NCBI GenBank assembly: GCA_045629945.1
Contig: JAZQSE010000009.1
Coordinates: forward strand, 1 to 64,000
Source: UBA1765 sp045629945
Lineage (GTDB): Bacteria; Fibrobacterota; Fibrobacteria; Fibrobacterales; Fibrobacteraceae
Direction of reading: 5' to 3'
DNA: 64,000 nucleotides
Shown here: one piece after another, positions 1-10,500 of the stretch
How the letters are laid out: each line of letters begins with the position of its first letter
Numbering within the stretch: position 1 is the first letter of the stretch
Notes under the pieces: model-generated
The model's input: only the letters and a program-made list of their open reading frames with translations
The model's database searches: none
What the model was told of the DNA's origin: nothing
Program-made: the position numbers and the translations under genes

Positions 1-24
1 AAAAATAAAAAATCAGTCGAAAGA

Positions 25-35
25 CCCCCCCCCCC
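25..35. repeat. Homopolymeric C tract (C11)
   Basis: Eleven consecutive C residues lie in an otherwise AT-rich flank at the left edge of the window. Tracts of this length are prone to slipped-strand length change. The gene to the left is outside the window, so it cannot be told whether the tract sits in a promoter or a coding region. No ORF covers it here. Confidence 0.8.
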
Positions 36-81
36 AAGAGGGAGGTGGGATTCTTGCTTGAGTGTTTTTATAAAGAATGTT

Positions 82-116
82 ACTTAAAAAACAAGCCGTA
101 GGTTTTAACCTACGGC
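82..116 (-). terminator. Rho-independent terminator of the phosphofructokinase gene
   Basis: An 8-bp perfect stem (GCCGTAGG/CCTACGGC, 95-116) with a 6-nt loop lies just past the stop codon at 139. On the minus strand it is followed by a T-rich run (TTGTTTTTTAAG). Confidence 0.85.
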
Positions 117-138
117 TAGCTTCACTTGAAATGAAATA

Positions 139-1803
139 TTACTTCACTTTCAAAGCGCCACGTTCGAGCTTAATAGTAAAGTTCGTAACGTCGCAAACTT
201 CGCTTGGTCCCCAGTATTGGATAGGGCCTGGGTAAGTGTAGCTTTCAGTTTTTGCCCAAGCTTCACGGTTCTTAGCAAAGAACTTGAATGGAGCAGCGTC
301 GAGTTCAACGAGAGCCTTTTGGATAACTGGCTTGTCAGCACCATGACGACGTTCGATGTTCATCATCATAGTGATAGGAATACCACCAGCAGTCCACTTT
401 TCAATGCCCTTAGTTAAATCACGAACAGAACTCATGTAACCATTCATCTTGTTGTTAGCAAGAACAGCAGCTGTATAACCTAAGCTATAGCAGTAGTCTG
501 CATCGAAGTTAGATGGAGCTGCGCAACGGCCTTCGTAACCGAAGAAGTGGTTGAGTGCTGCAAATTTACCCTTGAAGGATTTGCGGCCCTTAAGTTCCTT
601 CTTAACCATTTCAATAATGAGTTTTTCAGTTTCAATGAGAGAAACTTGAACGTTTCCGTGGCTGTCACGGTCAAGCATAAGCTGCGCTTGGATTCCAGCA
701 GGAAGACTCTTCAAAACTTCACCAGAAGCTTTGCTAATCCATTTGCAGAGCATTTCAACCTTAGCAGCTGTATCAAGACCTTCCACTTCTTTTTCGTGGT
801 GAGCAAGTGCTTCAGAAAGTTCAGAAATGAGAACGCCAACATCTGGAATGAATTCCAAAAGACCTTCAGGAATAAGAGCTACACCGAAGTTCTTGCCATC
901 AGCAGCACGGCTTGCAACAATGTCAGCAACGTACTTGATAACTTGTTTGAGTTTCATTTTCTTTGCTTTAACTTCTTCAGAAATCAAGCAAATGTTTGGG
1001 TGAGTCTGGAGAGCTGCTTCAAGAGCAATGTGAGAAGCGCTACGACCCATGAGCTTAATGAAGTGCCAGTATTTCTGAGCAGAGTTAGCATCACGCATGA
1101 TGTTGCCAATCAATTCAGAGTAAGTCTTTACAGCAGTATCAAAGCCAAAAGAAGTTTCGATGTATTCGTTCTTCAAGTCGCCGTCAATTGTTTTTGGGCA
1201 GCCGCAAACAACGCAAGAAGCGCCATTAGCTTGGAAGTATTCACCAAGAACAGCAGCGTTTGTGTTAGAGTCGTCACCACCGATAATTACGATAGCGTCA
1301 AGCTTTTGAGCCTTAGCAACAGCCATGCACTTCTTGAACTGTTCTTCTGTTTCAAGCTTTGTACGACCAGATTGAATAATGTCAAATCCGCCGGTGTTTC
1401 TGTAAGCGTCCATCAACTTTTCGTTGATGACAATGAACTTTCCGTTTTCAAGTCCGGATGGTCCACCGAGGAATCCGAGCAACTTGCTGTTCTTGTGTAC
1501 GCTCTTGATACCGTCAAAAATACCTGCGATAACATTGTGTCCACCAGGAGCTTGACCGCCGGAAAGAACAACGCCTACGTTGATTGCTTTTCCGACCTGA
1601 GCCTTAGCGGCTTTCTTCATAGATACGTATGGAGCACCGTATGTATTTGGGAAAAGAGCCTTGATCTTCTTTTGATCGCGGACAGATTCTGTAGCTTTTC
1701 CCTTGTTGAGGGATACTTTGAGAGCGCCGTCACGAAGAGCGGCAGGAAGTTTTGGCTGGTAAGCTTTGCGTGCTTTACCGAGAACGGACAAATTGTCGGC
1801 CAT
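139..1803 (-). CDS. pfp: Pyrophosphate--fructose 6-phosphate 1-phosphotransferase (PPi-PFK)
   Basis: This 554-residue cytosolic enzyme interconverts fructose 6-phosphate plus PPi and fructose 1,6-bisphosphate plus phosphate, the reversible PPi-dependent step of glycolysis. Visible motifs are GGQAPGGHN (residues 82-90), GGDDSNT (175-181) and the catalytic PKTIDGDL (203-210). The second Asp in GGDD, where ATP-dependent enzymes have Gly, is the known hallmark of PPi use. The length fits the long-clade PFP family (about 550 residues). The ATG is preceded by AAAGGAAAA, a usable ribosome-binding site. The gene stands alone or follows the GspE-like gene after an 86-bp gap that contains a 12-bp inverted repeat, and it ends in a clear terminator. 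A 448-residue ORF on the opposite strand is a shadow. A membrane pyrophosphatase at 47515 uses the same PPi pool. Confidence 0.95.
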   Translation of the reverse strand: MADNLSVLGKARKAYQPKLPAALRDGALKVSLNKGKATESVRDQKKIKALFPNTYGAPYVSMKKAAKAQVGKAINVGVVLSGGQAPGGHNVIAGIFDGIKSVHKNSKLLGFLGGPSGLENGKFIVINEKLMDAYRNTGGFDIIQSGRTKLETEEQFKKCMAVAKAQKLDAIVIIGGDDSNTNAAVLGEYFQANGASCVVCGCPKTIDGDLKNEYIETSFGFDTAVKTYSELIGNIMRDANSAQKYWHFIKLMGRSASHIALEAALQTHPNICLISEEVKAKKMKLKQVIKYVADIVASRAADGKNFGVALIPEGLLEFIPDVGVLISELSEALAHHEKEVEGLDTAAKVEMLCKWISKASGEVLKSLPAGIQAQLMLDRDSHGNVQVSLIETEKLIIEMVKKELKGRKSFKGKFAALNHFFGYEGRCAAPSNFDADYCYSLGYTAAVLANNKMNGYMSSVRDLTKGIEKWTAGGIPITMMMNIERRHGADKPVIQKALVELDAAPFKFFAKNREAWAKTESYTYPGPIQYWGPSEVCDVTNFTIKLERGALKVK

Positions 1804-1822
1804 TGTGTTTTCCTTTTCTTTT

Positions 1823-1852
1823 TACTTTTTAAAAATGGAGTTTTAAAAAGTA
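1823..1852. repeat. 12-bp perfect inverted repeat in the pfp leader
   Basis: TACTTTTTAAAA and TTTTAAAAAGTA (1823-1834, 1841-1852) form a perfect inverted repeat with a 6-nt spacer, directly upstream of the pfp ribosome-binding site. It could be a weak terminator of the upstream ATPase gene or a regulator site. It is entirely A/T apart from one C/G pair per arm. Confidence 0.5.
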
Positions 1853-1889
1853 GGGTTAAAAAATCAAGACTAAATATAATAAAAAACAC

Positions 1890-3131
1890 TTAAATGGTTT
1901 CTTTTGATTCTCCGAGAACGCGTAAGACTTCGTCCCAGGAAGTCTCTCCTGAAAGAACTTTTTGTTTGGCATAGTGGTAAATAGAGGGAGATTTTTCTTT
2001 TGTGCGATAATCTTCCCATTCAAAAATTGGAAATCGACCATTAAATTCACCATTGGAATTTAGTTTTCGGACAAGCCTTTGGGAAAGTATTCCGATTAAA
2101 CATTCAGAAAGGTCACTCCCTGAAATGCCTAAATCATTTAAACGACTTGGTACTGCTTTAGTAGAATTGGCATGTAATGTGGCTAAAATTAAATGCCCAG
2201 TTCTTGCGGCTTGTAAAGCAATTGAGGCTGTTTCTTTATCGCGAATTTCACCAATGAAAATGACATCTGGGTCTTGTCGAAGTAAAGCACGTAATGCAGT
2301 GGCAAATGTTAAACCAGCCTTTTCATTTACTTGCACTTGATTAGCGCCTATAAGAACAGCTTCAATAGGGTCTTCAACAGTAGAAACATTTACAGGACGC
2401 TTTAAAATTTCTCCAAGCATAGCGTGTAAAGTTGAAGATTTTCCACTGCCGGTTGGGCCACAAACAATAAAAATTCCTTGAGGTTCTTTTATAAATTGAA
2501 TAAGTTTTTCGCAAGTTTTTTTGGGGTAAAATAGAGATTTTAAATCTTTAGTTTTTTTAGGAGGTAAAAAACGTAAAACACATTTTTCTCCAAATTTTGT
2601 GGGGAGTGTATTTGCTCTAATAAAGACATCAGTTCCTTTATGCATAAAAGAAAAACTGCCATCTTGAGGGAGTCTTTTTTCAGCAATATCCATTTGTGAT
2701 AAAATTTTATAACGCTGTAAAAGAGAGTCTTTTATCCAATAGGGTAGGTGTCTGTGGGTGTGTAAAATACCATCAATTCTAAGTCTTACGAGTAGAGCGT
2801 TTTCTAAAGTTTCTAGGTGTAAATCAGAAGCGTTTAATTCTATACTTTCAGATAAAAGAGTATCGGCTAATTCTGCAATAGGAGCTGATTCCCAAGAAGC
2901 GTTTCGAAAGTTTTCATTTTCTATGGTCTCCCAGAGAGATTGACTATGGAAATGTTTGTTTCTTGTCGATTCAATTTCAATAAGAGGCATTTCTCTGAAA
3001 GTAAAATTCTCTTGAAGTTCTGCATTTATAATGCCGAATTTCAATTCATCGTGTTTTTCCCAAAAGACGATTTTTTGTTTTTCATCGATAGCAATGTTTA
3101 GGTGTTTACACCATTTTTCTAATGTATTCAT
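1890..3131 (-). CDS. GspE/PilB-family secretion ATPase, short form
   Basis: This is a type II secretion or type IV pilus assembly ATPase of about 413 residues. It has the N-terminal ASDLHLE segment (near 100), Walker A GPTGSGKSS (225-233), the Asp-box EDPIE, Walker B DVIFIGEIRD and the His-box GHLILATLHAN. Full-length GspE/PilB proteins are about 500-570 residues. This one has a reduced N-terminal domain and lacks the C-terminal tetracysteine zinc motif: the segment after RLVRKL contains no CxxC pairs. I start at the ATG at 3131; a TTG five codons upstream is possible, and neither has a clear ribosome-binding site. No other secretion or pilus gene is nearby, so whether it serves a T2SS, a pilus or something else is open. 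Family assignment is sure, system assignment is not. Confidence 0.85.
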   Translation of the reverse strand: MNTLEKWCKHLNIAIDEKQKIVFWEKHDELKFGIINAELQENFTFREMPLIEIESTRNKHFHSQSLWETIENENFRNASWESAPIAELADTLLSESIELNASDLHLETLENALLVRLRIDGILHTHRHLPYWIKDSLLQRYKILSQMDIAEKRLPQDGSFSFMHKGTDVFIRANTLPTKFGEKCVLRFLPPKKTKDLKSLFYPKKTCEKLIQFIKEPQGIFIVCGPTGSGKSSTLHAMLGEILKRPVNVSTVEDPIEAVLIGANQVQVNEKAGLTFATALRALLRQDPDVIFIGEIRDKETASIALQAARTGHLILATLHANSTKAVPSRLNDLGISGSDLSECLIGILSQRLVRKLNSNGEFNGRFPIFEWEDYRTKEKSPSIYHYAKQKVLSGETSWDEVLRVLGESKETI

Positions 3132-3229
3132 ATTTAGAGAATACAAAAAAGAATTCTTGAAAAAAAGTGAGAAATTTCCTCCAAGCCTCCTCTCTATGGC
3201 CGAGGCTATTTAGTGAGCGAGAGTCGCAG

Positions 3230-3660
3230 AAAAACAACTTGTCATGGCAAATGAAATGAAGTTATCTAACAACAAGTTGTCATCGCGAATGCAGTTTGAA
3301 TTGTCATCGCGAACGTAGTGTGGCGATCTATTAGCAAGTTGTCATCGAGAACGCAGTGTGGCGATCTTGGCTTTTGTCATTACGAGCGTAGCGAAGTAAT
3401 CCAAAAACAAATGTTGCTTGCAAACAGATTGCTTCCACCACGCCACAAATGTGGCTCGTGGCAGGCTCACATTTAGGCTTCGCGGAAAATTTTGTTGGGG
3501 TTCGCAATGATAAGGCTCTCGGGCAAGTTCCATCGCAATGACAAAAGTGTGCTCGCAATGACAAGGCTCTCGGGTAAGTTCTGGGTTGTCATGGCGAGGA
3601 GTCTTTTAAGACGACGCGGCCATCTGTTGGCAAGTTGTCATAGCGAAAAAAGTTCTCTAA
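3230..3660. repeat. Cluster of degenerate interspersed repeats
   Basis: This stretch, which has no gene, holds at least five imperfect copies of an element that begins AAGTTGTCATCGCGAA or a variant and often ends GTGGCGATCT or GAAGTAATCC (near 3235, 3272, 3298, 3335 and 3370). There are inverted and partial copies near 3428-3445 and 3500-3620. The type TCATTGCGAG...GAAGCAATCC is a known widespread class of small intergenic repeats in bacteria. Short ORFs here are repeat translations and look non-coding. A related copy lies near 60510-60552. Confidence 0.75.
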
Positions 3661-3663
3661 AAA

Positions 3664-4278
3664 TCACATTTGTAATGGAGGCATTGGAAGGCCTTCATAA
3701 ACGTGTTTAAAAGTAGCTTTCCATATTCCGTTTAGCTTTTGAAAATCAAAGCGCGTCATAGTGGCGTAAGCAAATTTTCCTTCTACAAAATCGTCGTCAG
3801 GAACACCAGCATAAGTATGTAGCACTGAAGCGATAACACCAGCATGTGTAATCCACAAACATTCTTTATTTTGTTCTAAACAATATTCTAAATGTTCGGA
3901 GACTCTTTTGTCTACATCGTAAAAGGATTCGCCATTAGGGAATCGATAACCACGAAGGTCATTTTTCCAGGCATTCATTTGAGAACGATTTATTTCTGTT
4001 AGTAATTGATTTTCCCAATCGCCAAAATGGACTTCAGCAATATTTGCGCATTCTGTCGGAGAAAAACCTACGACTTCGCTTACCTTTTCAGCAAGGCGTT
4101 TACAGCGAAGTAATGGGCTTGTATAAAAAAGTTCCGGTTTGGCTTTTTGTTGTTTTAATGCTTCTAGAACTGGTGGAAACTCATCTTGAAAAGAAGGGGA
4201 AACATCAAAGTCGAGACGCCCGTAACATACATTTTGTGGATTATGCGGTTTTGTGTGGCGAATTGTCCAAAGAATCAT
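3664..4278 (-). CDS. Histidine phosphatase, CobC-like (alpha-ribazole phosphatase family)
   Basis: This 204-residue histidine phosphatase has the N-terminal catalytic RHT motif (MILWTIRHTKP), a CYGRLD segment typical of CobC, TSPLLRCKRLAE as the phosphate-binding Arg region, FGDWENQ, and the second catalytic His in WITHAGVIAS. CobC removes the 5'-phosphate of alpha-ribazole phosphate in the lower-ligand branch of cobalamin synthesis. The CYGRLD segment and length favour this over phosphoglycerate mutase, but no cobalamin gene is adjacent. It lies directly downstream of the SRP RNA and its terminator on the same strand, so it needs its own promoter or read-through. Confidence 0.7.
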   Translation of the reverse strand: MILWTIRHTKPHNPQNVCYGRLDFDVSPSFQDEFPPVLEALKQQKAKPELFYTSPLLRCKRLAEKVSEVVGFSPTECANIAEVHFGDWENQLLTEINRSQMNAWKNDLRGYRFPNGESFYDVDKRVSEHLEYCLEQNKECLWITHAGVIASVLHTYAGVPDDDFVEGKFAYATMTRFDFQKLNGIWKATFKHVYEGLPMPPLQM

Positions 4279-4292
4279 AAAAAACCTTTAAA

Positions 4293-4318
4293 TAAAAAAA
4301 AGTCCCCATAAAGGAGAC
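4293..4318 (-). terminator. Terminator of the SRP RNA
   Basis: On the minus strand GTCTCC-TTTAT-GGGGAC forms a six-pair stem (one G-U) followed by a run of eight T, immediately 3' of the SRP RNA. Confidence 0.8.
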
Positions 4319-4321
4319 AAA

Positions 4322-4420
4322 AGACCTAGGCGACCTCCGCACATAAAAATTCACAAGTCCGTTGCTGCTTTCGCCCTGGCGTGTTGCCCGCAAATAGTCA
4401 TTGCGTAGGGCCTAGGACCA
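4322..4420 (-). ncRNA. ffs: Signal recognition particle RNA (4.5S type)
   Basis: Read on the minus strand, the transcript runs from GGTCCTAGGCCC to GCCTAGGTC; these ends pair through CCTAGG. The centre holds the helix-8 core CCAGGGCGAAAGCAGCAACG: the conserved CAGG/AGCA symmetric loop capped by a GC-GAAA-GC hairpin, which binds the Ffh M domain. About 100 nt, a small bacterial SRP RNA without an Alu domain. A T-run terminator follows. A TATATT box lies directly upstream (near 4430) as a candidate -10. The RNA acts with Ffh and FtsY in targeting inner-membrane proteins. Confidence 0.9.
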
Positions 4421-4594
4421 TATAATATAGGAAAAAATGTAAAAAAGAGTGCTAAAAAGCATAAAAAAGGGAAGAAATGTGTTTTTTAACGCTAAAAGGT
4501 GATAAACTGATGTTAAAAATGACATAACATTGTAATATTTTCTAAATTTAAAGCTGTGTAATTAGAATAATCTAAAATTTGGGTTGGTGTGTGT

Positions 4595-7500
4595 ATGAAT
4601 AATTGTAAAAAATTGTTCGAGGTTGGGAAGGGCCTTTCTAAGAGTGTATTCTCTTTAGTTTTATTTACATGCGGATTTGTTTCTGCAGCTTCTGTTGCTC
4701 CACTGTACTTTGAAAATGTCGGTTCTTCTGCGATGGATAATCCAGAGACCCAACAACAGTATTGGGAAAGTTTGATGAAATACAAACTGTGGGGAACAAA
4801 TGGAATTGATGTCGCTGAAAAAGTTATAATTGGGGATAATGTTGGTTACAATGGAACCGCTAGTGGGGATTTTGTAATTCGTAACTTCCAGCATCATTTT
4901 GGTGGACCGACAATGGTAGGTGGTGACTTTATTTTTTCATCAACTACTGATACGATTTCTATGGGCCCAGTGCGCGTTTTAGGAGATTTGCAAGTTAATG
5001 GAAAGTCTAACAATGTGATGGAAGGTGATTGGTGTGTACAAGGGAATATCACGCAACGGTATAATGATGGTAGTTTAAATTATTGGAATGAAATTTTAAC
5101 TGGTGGCATTTATAACGATGCTACTACTCTATCTAAGAAAAAAGGTTCATACGAAGATTGTAATGAGGTTATTGCTCCGCCGGTAGAAACAGAAATGACC
5201 GTTCCTATATGGCCAGAACCTGATTCTTGGGATGGTTTAGAAGCCATTTCAATGACTAGTAGTTATGCAAATGAAACTTATTTGATTCATGTCCCGCCTG
5301 ACTCTGTTGAAACAAATGAATATGGTACTTACGACAAGTATATCACTAATTTCTCTATTGGTGGAAGTACTGGAAAAGTCTTGTATGTTTTGATGCCGCC
5401 AGGTGGTAAATTAACGCGTATTTATTCGAAGAATGGTTTTAATTTCAGCAATTCTGCAAACGATATGAAAATTATTGTGGCTTATGTAGATGATGGAGTC
5501 ACATTTGATAGGACCACAATGAAATGGGATGTTGCGGCCCCTGCATCAAAAGCCCCTCCTTATGAAAATCAACCGGCAAATGGTTCTAGCTGGGAATTTA
5601 CAGATATAGATAAAATAAACCTTCTTTCTAATACAGATTATGCTGGAAATTTGTTGTTTTATACAACGCAAAATATTAATTGGAGCTACTGGAAAAGTGC
5701 AAGTTTCCAAGGTTCTTGGATTTCTACTGGAACAATAACTGTCGGTGGACACTTCAAATTAGCAGGTCAGGTTATTGCGAACAATTTGAAATTCCAGGCT
5801 GATGTTTCTGGCGATTTCCGCTATGTTCCTTTTGACCCTCCTATTTTAAATATTGACCCGACTGCTCTTGCTAGTGGAAAATTCCTAGAATCAGACGCCA
5901 ATCAATATGTGCCGATTAAATTAGACGCTATTCCAACAACAATGGTTGAATTCAATTACTGCTTTGAGGCTCCAGATTCTACAGGAGAAGGCATTGCCTC
6001 CTTTGCGGATTTTGATAAAGAAAAAGCAAATATGGCAATATGCGGAATAGATACTGGACATGTAGTGATACCAGTTGGAAAACTTTATCCTACCGATTCT
6101 TTGTTTGTTAATGCTGTGCTTGATGGGGTAGTTGAAGACGAAGAATCGTTTAAGTTGCATGTTTTTGATATGGGCGGTGCCGTTTTACCTGGCAATAAAC
6201 GTTCTGGTTCCTTTACACTTTATATCAAGGATGTTGATAAGAATTTCCCACCAGTATTTAATGATACCATTTTCTCTGTTCCAGAAAATAGTAAAGAGAA
6301 TACTGTTGTTGGAACTCTTAAAGCGACTGATGTAAATAAAGACGATTTGACTTATGCAGTTCTTGATGGTGATACGACAATATTCCGCGTGGATGCCACA
6401 GGAAAGGTTATCCTTAAACAAGAAGTGCTTGATTTTGAAACAAGAACGGATTATGAATTGACTGTTTTTGTCACAGATGACTTGTTGAATGACACAGCAA
6501 TAGTAAAAATAACTGTTCTTGATGTGAACGAAAAACCAGTAGTTAAAGACTCAAGCTTTAGCATTGCAGAAAATACTTTAAAAGGCACTTCAGTTGGAAC
6601 ACTCACATTTAGTGATTCAGATAAATTGTCACCAAACAATACATTGAACTTCTCTATTCTTTCAGGTAATGGTGATGGTTTCTTTAGCATTTCCTCAACA
6701 GGTGAATTGAGTGTCGCTAAAGATGGTCTTGATTTTGAAACAACAGAAAGTTACACCTTGAAAGTACTCTTGTCTGATGCTGGTTCTCCGGTTTTGTCTG
6801 ACACGGCAACGGTTAAAATTTCGATTCTTGATGTGAACGAAAAACCAGTAGTTAAAGACTCAAGCTTTAGCATTGCAGAAAATACTTTAAAAGGTACTTC
6901 AGTTGGCACACTCACATTTAGCGACCTAGATAAATTGTCCCCTAACAATACTTTGAAATTCTCTATTCTTTCAGGTAATGGTGATGGCTTCTTTAGCATT
7001 TCATCAACAGGTGAATTGAGTGTCGCTAAAGATGGCCTTGATTTTGAAACAACAGAAAGCTATACATTGACAGTTCTCTTGTCCGATGCCGGTTCTCCGG
7101 TTTTGTCTGACACGGCAACGGTTAAAATTTCGATTCTTGATGTGAACGAAAAACCAGTAGTTAAAGACTCTAGCTTTAGCATTGCAGAAAATACTTTAAA
7201 AGGTGCTTCAGTTGGCACACTCACATTTAGTGACCCAGATAAATTGTCCCCTAACAATACTTTGAAATTCTCCATTCTTTCAGGTAATGGTGACGGTTTC
7301 TTTAGCATTTCATCAACGGGCGAACTGAGTGTCGCTCAAGATGGTCTTGATTTTGAAACGACAGAAAGTTACACCTTGAAAGTTCTCTTGTCCGATGCTG
7401 GTTCTCCGGTTTTGTCTGATACAGCAACGGTTCAGATTTCTGTTCTTGATTTAAATGAAAAGCCAACAGTTAAAGATGATGCTTTCAGCATTGCTGAAAA

Positions 7501-10500
7501 TACTTTAAAAGGTGCTTCTGTAGGCACACTCACATTTAGCGACCCAGATAAATTGTCGCCTAACAATACTTTGAATTTCTCTATTCTTTCAGGAAATGGC
7601 GAAGGTTTCTTTAGTATTTCATCAAAAGGCGAATTGAGTGTCGCTCAAGATGGTCTTGATTTTGAAACAACGGCAAGTTATACATTGACAGTTCTCTTAT
7701 CTGATGCTGGCTCTCCGACCTTATCTGATACAGCAACGGTTCAGATTACCATTCTTGATGTGAATGAAAAACCAATAATTTCTGATGCATCTTATTTGGT
7801 AGAAGAAAACAATAAGAGTGGCTTACTTCTTGGAACGCTTTCTGTTTCTGAACCAGATATTTTAGCACCAAATAATACCTTGAGTTTTGAAATTCTTTCA
7901 GGGAATGACGGTGCTTATTTTGCTGTTTCTGATGACGGAAAATTAACAGTTGCTCGTTCAGGTCTTGATTTTGAAAGTGTTGAATCTTATACACTTACCA
8001 TTTTGGTGTCAGATGCTGGTACTCCTTCATTATCCGATACAGCAACAGTTCAAATAACTGTTCTCGATGTGAACGAAAAACCAATAGTTAAAGATGATGC
8101 TTTCAGCATTGCAGAAAATACTTTAAAAGGTGCATCTGTTGGCACACTTACATTCAGTGACCCAGATAAATTGTCGCCAAATAATACTTTGAGTTTCTCT
8201 GTTCTTTCAGGTAATGGCGAAGGCTTCTTTAGTGTTTCATCAACAGGCAAAATAAGCGTTGCAAAAGATGGTCTTGATTTTGAAAAAGTTTCAAGTTACA
8301 CTTTGACTATTCAGGTTTCTGATGCCGGAACTCCAAGTTTGAAAGATACAGCAACTGTTAAAATAACTGTTCTTGATGTGAACGAAAAACCAACAGTTGA
8401 AAATGCTGCGTTTAGTGTTGCAGAAAATTCTAACAAAGGAACTTCTGTTGGTACGCTTACATTCAGTGACCCAGATAAATTGTCACCAAATAATACTTTG
8501 AAATTCTCTATTCTTTCAGGAAATGGTGATGGTTTCTTTAGTATTTCATCAGCAGGCAAAATAAGTGTTGCTAAAACAGGTCTTGATTTTGAAAAAGTTT
8601 CAGGTTATACTTTGACTATTCAGGTTTCTGATGCAGGTTCTCCTTCATTATCAGATACGGCAATAGTCGAAATTTCAATTCTTAATGTGAACGAAAAACC
8701 TGTAATTGCGGATGCAGAATTTACCATTCCGCGTTCTGCAACGGCTGCTGATTTAGTCGGAGTATTGAAAGCTAGTGATGTAGATGCAGGAGATGAAGCT
8801 TTACTTTCTTATGCTGTGATTACTTCTGGCGTTCCATTTGAACAAAAATCTTCTTCTGCCGATTTGATTGTTAAAGGGACAAAGCCTTTTGTAAACGTGG
8901 CTAAGAATATTTACCTATTTGAAGTTGTGGTTACCGATAAAGGTGGCTTAAAGGATACGGCAAGCGTTACAGTAAAAGTGAAAAATAACGCTCCGGAAAT
9001 TGTAACAGAAGAAATTCAAATAGCTGAAAATAGCCGAGATTCCATAAAAGTAGAAGTTTCTGATGCCGATGGTGATACAAAGTTCTCTTATTCTATAACT
9101 GATCCGAATAACAAATTTGTTATCAACCCATCTACAGGTGTGGTTAGTTTAAAGAAAGATGTTTCTTTAAATTATGAAAGTGCTGATTCAGTTTTGTTTA
9201 TTCAAGTGACTGTTTCGGATGGTTTGGAATCAACAACGAAAAAGATAAAAGTAAAAGTTATTGATGTAAACGAACGCCCAAATATTGAAAACCAGTCCTT
9301 TGTTGTTGCAGAAAATTCACTTGTGAATACAGAATTTGGTCAAGTGAAAGCTTCTGACCCAGATAATGATAAATTGACCTATTCTGTAATAGGCGGTGAT
9401 TCAGATTTCTTTACTCTGAATGAAAAATCAGGAATGCTTTCAGTGAAAAAAGCAGAACTAGATTATGAAAAGAAAAAATCTTATTCTTTAAAAGTAGTTG
9501 TTAGTGATGGAAAATTGAAAGATACAGCTGTTGTAACGATAAATGTTTCCAATCTTTTAGAACAATCTATCGTTAATGTGCTGACTGTAGAAAGCGGAGT
9601 GACTCGCTACGAAATAAAGAAAGATACTGCATTTATTAACAGAACTTTCGCAAATATCAGTTGGGTATTGATTAACAAATTAGGCAAGAATTCTTATAAG
9701 GATACTTCTTTACAAGATTTGCCTGATGGTTGTCATACATATCGGTTTGCTGATACCGATAAAACCATTGATATCCGTGGTCGTGATTCTGTGACTATTT
9801 GTGTAAGCACTAGTGTTCCTGAAGTCGAGATAAAACCTTTGGAGAAAGATTCTTCAAAAATCACAGGCGTGACAATTGTTGAAGGAACATCTTCAAAAGA
9901 TTCGTCATTCTATGTGAATGAAAAAGATAATGATTTGGTTGCTATTGTTAAAGATCCACTGACAAATTCTGTGGATACGCTTCCTTTACAAGTTCGTTTG
10001 GATTCTGTTGTTGTGCCGAAAAAAGTTCTTGAAACGGCAACAGAAATTCAAAAAGAATTTTTCCCAGAACCAAATGATTCTACCAAGAAAATAACGGTTG
10101 AAAATGGTAAAGTAGCTGTAGAATACACTCAAAAAGTAAATGGCACAACTGTTACTGTGAAATATTATGAAACAGAATCTGGTGAAAAAATTCTGGATTC
10201 AGAAGGTCGTGAAGTTGTTTATGTAACTTATGCAACTGTTTTAAATGGCGATACTGTAAAACTTTCTTACCCAGCAGATGCTTTGACAGGAAAACCGGTA
10301 CAAGTTGTTGCTGGGGCTAATTCTTCAAATGGCTCTAATGTATCTGGCGGCTCTGGAGAATCTGGAAGTTCAAGTTCGTCAAAACCAGGAACTTCATCTA
10401 AACCTGGTTCCAATAATAACTCGGGCAGTTCTTCTAATGGAAGTGGCTCAAATTCCTCTTCAGGGAATGGTTCGGGAAGTTCTTCTGGCTCATCTGAAGA

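Noticed and set aside
547..1893. 448-residue plus-strand ORF opposite pfp
   Set aside because: It is fully antisense to a gene with complete PFP catalytic motifs, and its translation has the low-complexity look of reverse-complemented coding DNA.
3331..3710. Short ORFs in the repeat cluster
   Set aside because: They are translations of interspersed repeats in both strands, with no ribosome-binding site or recognisable domain.
6521..8683. CRISPR-like array
   Set aside because: The repeats are contiguous 309-bp units without spacers and encode cadherin domains in frame.
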